64,000 nucleotides of DNA, from the NCBI GenBank assembly GCA_903844735.1, contig CAIMUX010000079.1, forward strand, positions 1 through 64,000, read 5' to 3'. Shown in pieces: positions 28,216-36,117 of this stretch (positions within the stretch are counted from its first letter, which is position 1; each line of letters starts with the position of its first letter). Made by a program: the position numbers and the translations under genes. The notes under the pieces are model-generated. The model was not told where the DNA came from and did not search any database. It was given only the letters and a program-made list of their open reading frames with translations. The stretch is from Candidatus Eiseniibacteriota bacterium. Its GTDB lineage: Bacteria > Eisenbacteria > RBG-16-71-46 > CAIMUX01.

Positions 28216-29959
28216 CCGACTCCTTCAGTTCCTCGGCCAAAGCCTGGCGCCGCGCCAGTTCGGCATAGAGACCGCCCGCCGCGATCAACTCATCGTGGGT
28301 GCCGGTCTCGGCGATCCGTCCCGCGTCCAGCACGACGATCCGATCGGCGGTGCGCACCGTGGAGACGCGGTGAGCAACAATGATCACAGTCCGTCCCGCC
28401 GCTACATCGCGGAGGGTGCGCAGCAATGCCTCCTCGGTGCTCTTGTCCACGGAAGAAAGCGGATCGTCGAGGAGCAGCACCGGCGGGTCCTTGAGCAGAG
28501 CCCGGGCCAGCGCCGCCCGCTGCCGCTGCCCGCCCGAGAGCGTCACTCCACGCTCGCCCACGCGTGTCTCGATCCCCTGTTGGAAGCCCGCCAGGTCGTC
28601 GTCCAACTGCGCCCGGTGCGCCGCACGGAGCACATCCTCACACGGGGCGTCGGCGCGGCCGAAACGGATGTTTTCGGAGAGTGTGTCGGAAAAGAGAAAT
28701 GGTTCTTGCGGCACGACCCCGATGGCCTGGCGAAGGCCGCCGAGATCCAACTCGCGGAGATCGATCCCGTCGAGAAGGACGCGCCCGGCCGACGGGTCGT
28801 ACAGCCGGGGAAGCAAGTTCAGCAGGGTGCTCTTGCCACAGCCGGTCCGGCCGGTGATCGCCAGGACGGTTCCCGCCGGGACGACCAGGTCGATCGCGTG
28901 CAGGACCTCGGCCCCGGTGCCGTAGCGGAACGAGACCCCCTCGAAGCGGATTTCCCCTCGCACCGGATCGAGCAATGTCCCGGGACCGCTGTGGATCTCC
29001 GGCACCTCGTCCCGGATGCGCTGGATCCGCTGCATCGCCGCCTCCCCTCGTTGGACCAACGAGATCACCCAGCCCACGGCGATGAACGGCCAGGTCAATT
29101 GCGAGAGATAGGCCGTGAACGCGACCAGTTCGCCCAGAGTCACCCCGCCGTGGATCACGCGTATCCCGCCGATCCAGAGGAGCAGCAAAGAACCGCCGCC
29201 GAGCAGGAAGGCGATCGATCCCTGGAAGAGCGCGCGGAAGCGGATCAGATCCAGGCTGCGGTTCATGTAGGTGCGGTTTTCGCGGGCGAAGTGCTCGCCT
29301 TCCGCTTCTTCCTGGCAGTATCCCTGGACCACTCGGATGCCCGCGATGTTCTCCTGGGCGGCATTGGAGAGGACGCCGTACTGGTCCTGCACCTTCACGG
29401 AGCGGCGGTGTACCTCCTGGGCGAAGCGTGATACCACCACCGCCATCAGCGGGAACGGAACCAGGGTCGCCGCGGCCAGCACCGGGTCGATCCGGAGCAT
29501 GAGCACGAGGGAGACGGCGACCGTGGTCAGGGTCGTCATGCCGTACATGAGTCCTGGGCCGACCACATCCCGGACCGCGTTGAGATCGTTGGTTGCCCTG
29601 GCCATCAAGTCACCCGTCCGGTGCCTGCCGTAGAACGACAGGGACAGTCTCTGCAGATGCGCGAAAAAGTCCTGCCGTAGGTCGTATTCCACCAACCGGG
29701 AAGCGCCGATCAGCACCCAGCGCTTGAGGAACAGGAAGACGCCGGAAAACGCGCTGATGGCGAGGATCGTGGCCGCCGTTTGGAGGAGAAAGGACGGAGG
29801 AGCCCCGCGCTGTATTCCATCCACGCCGCGCTTGAGAAGCCAGGGGATGGTCAGGGCGGAGCCACTCTGAAGGACGACAAAGAGATAGCCCAGCGCAACC
29901 TGCCCGCGATAGCGGACCAGGTACGGCCTGAGATTACCCAGGTGGGGGAATAGGGGCAC
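28202..29959 (-). CDS. ABC exporter half-transporter (heterodimer partner, degenerate Walker B)
   Basis: 585 residues from GTG 29959. The exporter domain starts NLRPYLVRYRGQVALGYLFV. The nucleotide-binding domain has Walker A GRTGCGKSTLLNLL, signature LSGGQRQRAALARALL and Walker B VLLLDDPLSSVDKSTEE, where Asp replaces the catalytic Glu; H-loop IIVAHRVSTV. This Asp and the partner's LSSGE would lie in the same composite ATP site, giving one active and one degenerate site, as in known asymmetric exporters. First gene of the minus-strand operon that continues through the partner, the SGNH protein and gapN. The ribosome-binding site is weak. Confidence 0.88.
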   Translation of the reverse strand: MPLFPHLGNLRPYLVRYRGQVALGYLFVVLQSGSALTIPWLLKRGVDGIQRGAPPSFLLQTAATILAISAFSGVFLFLKRWVLIGASRLVEYDLRQDFFAHLQRLSLSFYGRHRTGDLMARATNDLNAVRDVVGPGLMYGMTTLTTVAVSLVLMLRIDPVLAAATLVPFPLMAVVVSRFAQEVHRRSVKVQDQYGVLSNAAQENIAGIRVVQGYCQEEAEGEHFARENRTYMNRSLDLIRFRALFQGSIAFLLGGGSLLLLWIGGIRVIHGGVTLGELVAFTAYLSQLTWPFIAVGWVISLVQRGEAAMQRIQRIRDEVPEIHSGPGTLLDPVRGEIRFEGVSFRYGTGAEVLHAIDLVVPAGTVLAITGRTGCGKSTLLNLLPRLYDPSAGRVLLDGIDLRELDLGGLRQAIGVVPQEPFLFSDTLSENIRFGRADAPCEDVLRAAHRAQLDDDLAGFQQGIETRVGERGVTLSGGQRQRAALARALLKDPPVLLLDDPLSSVDKSTEEALLRTLRDVAAGRTVIIVAHRVSTVRTADRIVVLDAGRIAETGTHDELIAAGGLYAELARRQALAEELKESDVLG

Positions 29960-30268
29960 GGTGGCCTGCCGGTTCTTCTGGCCGGTCGCGTGATTACGGC
30001 CGGGAGGGGGAGAATACGCCGCGGCTTGTGGCCGGACAAGCAGGCGTGGGCTCCTCGCGATTCTTCGCCAAGCAGCTTCGGGCTTCGGACTTCGGGCTTC
30101 GAGCTTCGGACCGGAGGGCGTCGAGCAGTCCCTGCCGGCGACGAATCAGCTCCCCGTACGGGGGCCACGAGTTCGGCCGCGGCCCCGGAGCGATGGTTCG
30201 ATGCTGCAGAAATGGCCCGGCCCGGCCGACAACGTGAGCAAGCCGGCAACCCCCGACGAAGGAGGACC
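29960..30268. other. Divergent intergenic region (ABC exporter / HDOD gene)
   Basis: 309 bases between divergently transcribed genes. It should hold both promoters, but no convincing boxes are seen. It contains a five-unit 7-bp tandem repeat (separate entry) and the ribosome-binding site AAGGAGG (30259-30265) for the HDOD gene. Confidence 0.45.
30076..30110. repeat. Tandem 7-bp repeat, CTTCGGR x5
   Basis: Five consecutive heptamers read CTTCGGG, CTTCGGA, CTTCGGG, CTTCGAG, CTTCGGA. One unit (CTTCGAG) deviates. This microsatellite sits between divergent genes and could vary in length by slippage. Confidence 0.8.
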
Positions 30269-31462
30269 ATGGCCGCTTGGTGGATCTTGCTGCTCATGGC
30301 GATCGCTGTCATGGTAGCCGTGATGGCCCGCGTTCTGCGCGGGTCCCGGCTCTGGCCCGGACGCCGGTCCGCCCGCCCGTCTACCCGCCGGTCGGTACGC
30401 CGACTCGTTCGCGGAACGTCGACCGGCCCGGCCGACCGGCCGATGCCGGGAGCACCCGCCGCCACCATCGTGAGTCCCAAGAAGGAATCAGCCGCGCGGG
30501 CTGTGGCTGTGGACGCCATCGTCGAGTTGTCCGGGCTTACGCCCACACCTGAGCCGCACGAGCGTCCCTGGGACGACTCGTCCGACCCGGCGGTCTTGTC
30601 GGCGATCCTGGGGCGTGCCTCTGAGGTGCTCGAACGTGTGGCAACCAGGCGCGCCCTGCTGGCTGCCATCTCCGACCCCGCCGTGGATCCGCGGCGGTTG
30701 ACCGACATCGTGGTCAGCGACCCGGCTTTGAGTGTTCGGATCCTGCGCTCCGTCAATTCGCCGTTCTACGCCCTGCGTCAGCCGATGGCCTCCATCTTTC
30801 GGGCGGTCCTCTACCTCGGCCACAACGAGGTGCGCAGCCTGGTCTGGAAGGCCTGTTTTTCAGAGGCGACAAACGATCTCCCCGGCGCCGGGGGGGAGAT
30901 GCTGGACGCGATCTGGCGGCATTCCTTCGCGGTCTCACGCGTCGCCTACGCGCTGGGACGGTCCCTCGGGATTCCGCAGCCGGACGCCATCGCCACCGCC
31001 GCCCTCCTGCACGACGCAGGCAAGCTGGTGATCATTGCGGTGGAGCCCGAGAAGGCTGAGATGATCTATCGTCCCCCTCGTTTCGGATCCGCGCCGCAGT
31101 TGCGCCGCGAGTGGGAGGTGGTCGGCGTCGGGCACGGCCTGCTCGGCGGGGACGTCGTCCGGGCATGGGGATTGCCTGCGGAGGTTGCAGTCGGCGTCGA
31201 ACAACACCATCTGCCGACCTTCCTCTCGCCGGATCACGCCAAGGGGAACGCTCGCCTTGTGGGGATCGTCCACCTTGCCGATCTGCTCTGCCACGCCTTC
31301 GCCCGCGCCGATGAGGAAGAAGTCGTGCACCTCCCGGCTGACGGTTGGCTGGCGGACCTCGGGATCAAGGGAGACCTTTCCACGGCGTGCGATGCCACGG
31401 TTCTGCACGCCTTGCGAACCGGGGCCGCGGGATTGGGCGAAAGGAAAGATCGGGCCGCCTGA
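30269..31462 (+). CDS. HDOD-domain signalling protein with N-terminal membrane anchor
   Basis: 397 residues from ATG 30269, preceded by AAGGAGG. The N-terminus is one hydrophobic segment (AAWWILLLMAIAVMVAVMA) followed by an Arg-rich linker (residues 25-60). The HDOD domain spans about 110-320: DPALSVRILRSVNSPFYALRQ, AVLYLGHNEVRSL, ATAALLHDAGKLV and the VGVEQHHLP segment. HDOD proteins are non-catalytic HD relatives linked to signalling and stress regulation. No GGDEF, EAL or receiver domain is present. The short N-terminal helix suggests localisation at the inner membrane. No neighbour indicates its partner. Confidence 0.82.
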   Translation: MAAWWILLLMAIAVMVAVMARVLRGSRLWPGRRSARPSTRRSVRRLVRGTSTGPADRPMPGAPAATIVSPKKESAARAVAVDAIVELSGLTPTPEPHERPWDDSSDPAVLSAILGRASEVLERVATRRALLAAISDPAVDPRRLTDIVVSDPALSVRILRSVNSPFYALRQPMASIFRAVLYLGHNEVRSLVWKACFSEATNDLPGAGGEMLDAIWRHSFAVSRVAYALGRSLGIPQPDAIATAALLHDAGKLVIIAVEPEKAEMIYRPPRFGSAPQLRREWEVVGVGHGLLGGDVVRAWGLPAEVAVGVEQHHLPTFLSPDHAKGNARLVGIVHLADLLCHAFARADEEEVVHLPADGWLADLGIKGDLSTACDATVLHALRTGAAGLGERKDRAA

Positions 31463-31788
31463 GCCGGGATGGGCCGCCTCACCCGAACGGGAACGCGTGG
31501 AGCCCCGGCCTCGGGCGTCCATGACCGCGCCGGCCGCAGTCGCATCCCCCGGCCACTCCCTGTGCAGTTTCGATTGCGCCGCCGATCCGATCTCACGAGA
31601 CTGCATCGAGCCCGAAGGAGAGGGACGCAGACCGCTCGTGCGGGCCGGGTGTCCTGCGACCTACCGGGGCCTCGATACCCGTGGCAGCGAAACACGCCGG
31701 GGTCCATCCCGGGCAGGGACGCTCTAACAGGTTGGTCCTTCCATCGCGGGCTACGCGCCAGGCGGCGAGAGGACGGAGGAGGATGGCC
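31463..31788. other. Gene-free stretch before the aquaporin gene
   Basis: 326 bases with no recognisable coding sequence, repeat or hairpin. It should carry the aquaporin promoter. The ribosome-binding site GGAGGAGG is at 31775-31782. Confidence 0.4.
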
Positions 31789-32490
31789 ATGTCGCTTTCA
31801 CGCCGTTCGCTGGCGGAGTTCATCGGTACCTTCTGGTTAGTCTTCGGAGGTTGCGGGAGCGCAGTGCTGGCCGCCGGCGTACCCAACGTGGGCATCGGCT
31901 ACCTCGGGGTGGCGCTCGCGTTCGGGCTCACAGTCCTGACCATGGCCTTTGCCATCGGGCACATTTCCGGCTGCCACCTCAATCCCGCGGTCTCCCTTGG
32001 CCTCTGGACGGCGAAGCGGTTCCCCGGGTCCGAGCTCCTGCCCTACATCGCCGCACAGGTTCTCGGTGGGATCGTCGCGGCGGGAGTGCTCTACTTCATT
32101 GCCAGCGGGACTCCGGAGTTCCGGATTGCGGGCGGACTCGCCTCCAACGGCTACGGTGCGCACTCGCCGGGCGGCTATTCGCTGGGTGCGGGCTTTGTAG
32201 CCGAGCTGGTGCTGACCTTCATGTTCCTCCTGGTGATCCTGGGTGCCACCGATCGCCGGGCACCGGCGGGGTTCGCGCCGATCGCCATCGGCCTCGCGCT
32301 GACGCTGATCCATCTCATCGGAATCCCCGTGACCAATGTCTCGGTGAACCCGGCGCGGAGCACCGGCCCCGCGATCTTTGTCGGCGGGTGGGCGATCGCG
32401 CAACTGTGGATGTTCTGGGTTTCGCCGATCCTCGGCGCGATGCTCGCCGGTGCCGCTTGGCGCGGGCTCTTCACCGAAAAGCGAGCTTAG
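31789..32490 (+). CDS. aqpZ: Aquaporin Z-like water channel
   Basis: 233 residues, matching AqpZ length. Six helices with both NPA motifs: HLNPAVSLG and [12 protein letters not shown]. The selectivity-filter residues appear to be Phe (in AFAIGHISG), His (in LIHLIGIP), Thr (in PVTN) and Arg (NPAR), the water-selective rather than glycerol pattern. ATG 31789 is preferred to ATG 31783 because GGAGGAGG abuts 31783 with no spacer but leaves six bases before 31789. Inner-membrane osmotic water flux. It seems to be a single-gene unit. Confidence 0.92.
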   Translation: MSLSRRSLAEFIGTFWLVFGGCGSAVLAAGVPNVGIGYLGVALAFGLTVLTMAFAIGHISGCHLNPAVSLGLWTAKRFPGSELLPYIAAQVLGGIVAAGVLYFIASGTPEFRIAGGLASNGYGAHSPGGYSLGAGFVAELVLTFMFLLVILGATDRRAPAGFAPIAIGLALTLIHLIGIPVTNVSVNPARSTGPAIFVGGWAIAQLWMFWVSPILGAMLAGAAWRGLFTEKRA

Positions 32491-32570
32491 GTGTTGGAGA
32501 GGAGGTTTCGGCTGAGTAGCGGAGGAGTTGAGAGCGGGACACGGGCGTTGTTGGCCGGGCAGCTCAAGCC

Positions 32571-33314
32571 ATGTTGACTGACTTCCCGAAACTCTACTGC
32601 CCGTTCCTTCGGCAGACATTCCGGGTGGACCGCGACCAGTGGAAGACCTTCGGCCCGAAACTCGGCCTGCGCCAACCGGAGGCCTACCTGGTGGTGGATC
32701 GGGTCAATCCCGGATATGAGTGGGTGATCGACGACCCCGACACGTTTGCAGTCGAGAAGCTCAACGGCACGAACGTGAAGATCCTGACGGAGGGCGGGCG
32801 GCTCTTGTGCGTCCAGAACCGCCTGAACCCGATTGACCCGCTCCAGATCATGAAGGGGAAGACGTTTCTCATCGAAGGCGTCCTGCGGGCCGTGGGAAAG
32901 GGTTATGTCCAGGAGAACGGAGAGCAGGCCGGCGAGGTCATCGGCCCCAAGCTTCAGGGCAACCCCTACCGCCTGGAGATGCACGAGTGGTATCCGTTTG
33001 ACCTCGCCATGGAGCGCCTGCGCTATCGCTCCTTCCACGAGCACGCCCGCACTTTCGATAACTGGAGCGCGTGGTTCAGGGATCACCTGGACTCACGCTT
33101 GTACGCCAAGCGGGCCGGCAAGACCGGCGCCACGGACAAGGTCATGGCCGAGGGGGTCGTCTTCTACAATCTCAAGCGGAGGGACGCGAAGCAGACCTGG
33201 CGGGCCAAGCTGCGCCGGGACATGTTCGAGTGGTACTACTCCGACCAGGTTCAGGTCCTGGACTACGATCCGCGGGGTCGGGACGAGGCCGAGGACCAGG
33301 AGCGTCTTGATTAA
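32571..33314 (+). CDS. RNA ligase-family protein (covalent nucleotidyltransferase)
   Basis: 247 residues. The nucleotidyltransferase motifs appear in order: motif I FAVEKLNGTNVKI, whose Lys would be adenylylated; a motif III-like FLIEGVL; GEVIGPKLQGNPY, characteristic of RNA_ligase-family proteins; motif IV MAEGVVFYN; and motif V TWRAKLRRDMFEW with its Lys. No extra C-terminal OB domain is evident and the length suits a minimal ligase. The reaction would be ATP-dependent sealing of nicked or broken RNA through ligase-AMP and RNA-AMP. No kinase-phosphatase, RtcB or nuclease gene adjoins it, so the biological substrate is unknown. Start ATG 32571 lacks a strong ribosome-binding site. Confidence 0.78.
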   Translation: MLTDFPKLYCPFLRQTFRVDRDQWKTFGPKLGLRQPEAYLVVDRVNPGYEWVIDDPDTFAVEKLNGTNVKILTEGGRLLCVQNRLNPIDPLQIMKGKTFLIEGVLRAVGKGYVQENGEQAGEVIGPKLQGNPYRLEMHEWYPFDLAMERLRYRSFHEHARTFDNWSAWFRDHLDSRLYAKRAGKTGATDKVMAEGVVFYNLKRRDAKQTWRAKLRRDMFEWYYSDQVQVLDYDPRGRDEAEDQERLD

Positions 33315-33853
33315 CCCGGGTGGCCGCTTTTCCTGCACGTGGCGGAGGCTCGGCACCTGCCACCGGCCGAATTGCCTGCGCACATGAAGGTCAAGGCCGC
33401 GGAAGAACTCGACGTGGCGCCACACCGACCCGTCCGAACCCCGGCACGGGTTCGAGGGAGAGTGCATCGAGGTGGTCGAGGACTTGGTAGAAGGGCCGCC
33501 ACCGAAGCGGAAGGCGTGACCGAAGGCCGCCACGTGGAAACCGGCAGCCCCAGTGGAGGTGCCCGCATGGCGCCAGCGATCGCGCAGCGGGTGGGTGCGC
33601 TCGGGGACACGGCCACCGTCAGCTTCAAACCTCATCATGAGAATCGTGAAGGGAACGCCATGAGCATCCGACCGTTCCCCGGCGATGTCCCGGAGCGGTT
33701 CATCGGCGGCGCAGAAGAGCGCAGGACACCGGCGGAAGGCGACAACGGAATCGTCTACGCCCCATGGGAGCAGGCGGGCTTGTGATCGCCGGGGGCTCGG
33801 CAGTCGGATAACTTTCTTGACGATACAGGGAACGCGCCGCGGACCCGTGCACG
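33315..33853. other. Stretch with decayed coding sequence and one small frame
   Basis: No family was recognised. A plus-strand frame ending at about 33519 (RHGFEGECIEVVEDLVEG then PPPKRKA) looks protein-like but lacks a start and follows a stop at 33385. A preceding frame (VAEARHLPPAELPAHMKVKA) may be its shifted upstream half. A 41-codon frame with a good ribosome-binding site is listed separately. Probably mostly remnants. Confidence 0.35.
33661..33785 (+). CDS. Small hypothetical protein
   Basis: 41 codons from ATG 33661. GAAGGGA lies about seven bases upstream, which is the main reason to list it. The product (MSIRPFPGDVPERFIGG to APWEQAGL) is hydrophilic, without signal peptide or membrane segment, and is not recognised. 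It lies in a region of apparent gene debris, so it could equally be a fragment of a lost gene. Confidence 0.25.
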
Positions 33854-34114
33854 TCAGACCGGCAGTTCGTCCAGGAACTCACGCAGCGGGATCACCTCCG
33901 CACCGCCCAGCTTCATGCGGCGCGGACCGAGGTAGACTACGATCCTGCGCTTGAGCGTCGGCGAATGTTCGGCCAGAGCCTCGAAGCCGCGAAGACGGCG
34001 GCGGTCCAGCGCGCGGCGCAGAAGCGCATTGCGCACGCCGAGATCGAAGAGGTAGATCTTCGGGTGGGCCAGAAGAGAACCGCGCACGGAGCCGCTCCAC
34101 GCCGGCCAAAGTCG
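33854..34114 (-). pseudogene. AAA-ATPase/DUF4143 protein remnant (5' truncated, internally deleted)
   Basis: Read on the minus strand from about 34111: LWPAWSGSVRGSLLAHPKIYLFDLGVRNALL, then directly RRLRGFEALAEHSPTLKRRIVVYLGPRR and PLREFLDELPV to the stop at 33854. This is the C-terminal DUF4143 part of the ATP-binding proteins related to COG1373. The PKIYLFDLGVRNAL block and the final IVVYLG..PLREFL block are normally separated by the nuclease-like core, which is missing here. The N-terminal AAA domain is absent because homology stops at about 34112, where a truncated regulator begins on the other strand. Confidence 0.65.
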
Positions 34115-34126
34115 TGGCGAATCGGA

Positions 34127-34849
34127 CTCGCCACCGCGACGCGGGAAGGGTTTTTCGCCGCGGCCGACGGCGGCACCCTCCTGCTGGACGAGATCGGAGA
34201 CATGAGCCTCACCGCGCAGGCCAAGGTTCTGCGCGTCCTGGAGGATGGGCAGTACCAGCCGGTGGGCAGCACGGCCACGACCAAGGTCGACGTGCGGATC
34301 CTCGCCGCCACGAACCAGGACCTGGAGCGGCGGGTAGCTGACGGCAAGTTTCGCGGAGACCTGTTCTTCCGTTTGAGCGTCATCCCGTTGACGGTGCCGC
34401 CCCTGCGCGAGCGGGCCGGTGACGTGCGATTCCTCGGCGAATATTTTCTCCCCCGCTTTGCCGCGCTCAATGACCTGCCGGTGCCGCGGCTGCAGGAGGA
34501 AAGCTGGCGTCTCTTCGAGGCCTATGCCTGGCCGGGGAAGATCAGGGAGTTGAAGAACCTCATCGAGCGGCTCGTGATTCTCCGGCGTGACGCGGAGATT
34601 CGACCTGATGGCTTGCCGATGGAGGTGACCCGCGGGGTTCCGAACGCTTCCGGTTCATCGCCCGTTGCGGGGGTGAATCCATACCAGGGATTACTCCTGC
34701 GTGAAGCCAGGGATGCACTCTACCGCGATCTCATCCAGGCGGCCCTGGGCCGGCACAAAGGGAACGTCAGTCGGGCAGCGGCCGTGTTGGGACTCGACCG
34801 GGGGCAGCTCCACAGGCGGATCAGCGCCTTGGGGCTAAGCGAGGAGTGA
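34127..34849 (+). pseudogene. Sigma-54-dependent transcriptional activator, 5' truncated
   Basis: The frame resumes family sequence at ATREGFFAAADGGTLLLDEIGDM (Walker B region) and continues through LRVLEDGQYQPVG, ILAATNQDLE, FRGDLFFRLSVIPLTVPPLR, the Arg-finger region and WPGKIRELKNLIERLV. A Fis-type HTH follows (GNVSRAAAVLGLDRGQLHRR) to the stop at 34847-34849. The receiver domain, Walker A and the GAFTGA loop that contacts sigma-54 are missing, so activation is impossible. Internal ATG 34204 could still give a DNA-binding fragment. The missing end coincides with the missing end of the DUF4143 gene on the other strand. Confidence 0.72.
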
Positions 34850-35793
34850 TGATCAAGAGATCGATATCAGTTCTGCTGACCGCAGGCATCCTCGCCATGG
34901 TGGCGATCGTACCGGCGAGCCACTCCGCGTCTCTCACCTTGACCAGCGGCCAGAGCGTCAATCGCACGACACCGGCGAACCTGATCACGAACGGGAGCTT
35001 CGAGACCGGCGGCCCGGGTGTCTTCTGGGCTACCGGAACGCTCAATGTCCCGTACTCCGCGCTCCCCGGGTGGGCCTCGGGAGGCGGAGTCAGCAACTAC
35101 GCGCAGTGGGACAACACGGCCACGAACCACAACAGCGATCCGCTGCCTGACGGCACTCAGGGCCTCTATTTCGGCAATGCCTTCGTGACCGTCGTACCAG
35201 CCCCGACATATCTTCCCAGCGGGGAGGTCACGTTCTCTTCGACGCCGGCAATCATTCACATCTCGCCTCCGCCCGCCAACTTCATGCCGGACGTCACTCT
35301 CTCCCAGACCATCAGCGGCCTGAACGTGAACCAGGTTTACGTCTTCAGCTTCTGGGCCTCGGGTGAGTCGCCGGGCAGCCCGAACGGGTACGCCACGGAC
35401 GGGGTCTTCGCTTTCGACGTCACGGGGTTCCCGACGACTTACCTCGCGGTGCCTCACGGCGGGACCGGAGGCATCGGATCGTCCAAGGTGTACCAGTTCC
35501 TGGTGCAGCCCGCGAACGCCACCACCACCTTCACCTTCACGAACTGGGGTCACCTCATCGACGCGGCGGGAGTCGGCAGCACGGAGCTGGTTTTGGACGA
35601 TGTGGTCCTGAACGCGGTGGCCGCCGAAGCCTGCTGCATCCCGGGGGCGATTTGCCAGATCCTTTCCGGCCCGGATTGCCTCGCCCGAGGAGGCCTGTAC
35701 GCGGGAGACGGAACGGCGTGCGGTCCCAATGGATGTGGGCCGACGCCGACGGAGTCTCAGAGCTGGGGCCAGATCAAGGCCCGGTTCAAGTAA
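34849..35793 (+). CDS. Secreted DUF642-like protein with Cys-rich tail
   Basis: 314 residues from ATG 34849, which overlaps the regulator's stop (TGATG); GTG 34846 is an alternative. Signal peptide ISVLLTAGILAMVAIVPASHSA. ANLITNGSFETG starts a DUF642/galactose-binding-like jelly roll (residues about 40-255). The C-terminus has a CCIPGAICQ, GPDCLARGG, GDGTACGPNGC block and ends SQSWGQIKARFK. I have seen similar CC-rich plus W-G-x-I-K endings on exported proteins of Eisenbacteria-like genomes; a sorting role is inference. Likely an extracellular carbohydrate-binding or structural protein. Its link to the truncated regulator is positional only. Confidence 0.65.
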   Translation: MIKRSISVLLTAGILAMVAIVPASHSASLTLTSGQSVNRTTPANLITNGSFETGGPGVFWATGTLNVPYSALPGWASGGGVSNYAQWDNTATNHNSDPLPDGTQGLYFGNAFVTVVPAPTYLPSGEVTFSSTPAIIHISPPPANFMPDVTLSQTISGLNVNQVYVFSFWASGESPGSPNGYATDGVFAFDVTGFPTTYLAVPHGGTGGIGSSKVYQFLVQPANATTTFTFTNWGHLIDAAGVGSTELVLDDVVLNAVAAEACCIPGAICQILSGPDCLARGGLYAGDGTACGPNGCGPTPTESQSWGQIKARFK

Positions 35794-36117
35794 GCCATCG
35801 GGTTCCGAGAACGCTGCCACCAATTGACGCGTCCGGCGGTCCGTCCGCTGAGTGCGAGACGGACTCGCCGGAGCGCGTGGGGCCGGAGCACTGTGCACCG
35901 TGTCCTATGTGCAGGAGATCCCCGGCTGGTCATGCTCAAGCGGAGCGTCCGGTGACCGCCCCGACTCGCTGCTGGGAATGTTCCTCGGATTCTCGAGATC
36001 CACAAGCGCCCGGCCGCAAGGACGACATGTCCATCGCCGTCAGCCCGCTCGGCCACTCGTGAAGATGGCTCCCGAAGCCCCCCCGTGCTACTCTCCGCCC
36101 CAGAGAAAGGACCCGTC
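35794..36117. other. Gene-free stretch before ruvB
   Basis: 324 bases without a recognisable gene, repeat or strong hairpin. It marks the change from accessory to housekeeping genes and should carry the promoter for ruvB-queA-tgt. AGAGAAAGGA just before GTG 36118 is the ribosome-binding site. Confidence 0.4.

Noticed and set aside
28103-29431. 442-codon plus-strand frame
   Set aside because: Antisense of the ABC exporter genes, whose Walker and signature motifs are intact.
30076-30110. Short repeats considered as a CRISPR array
   Set aside because: Units are 7 bp, directly tandem and without spacers; no cas gene is present.
33965-34849. Treating the sigma-54 activator frame as an intact 294-residue gene
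   Set aside because: The first about 54 residues are not family-like and arise from antisense of the DUF4143 remnant; Walker A and GAFTGA are missing.
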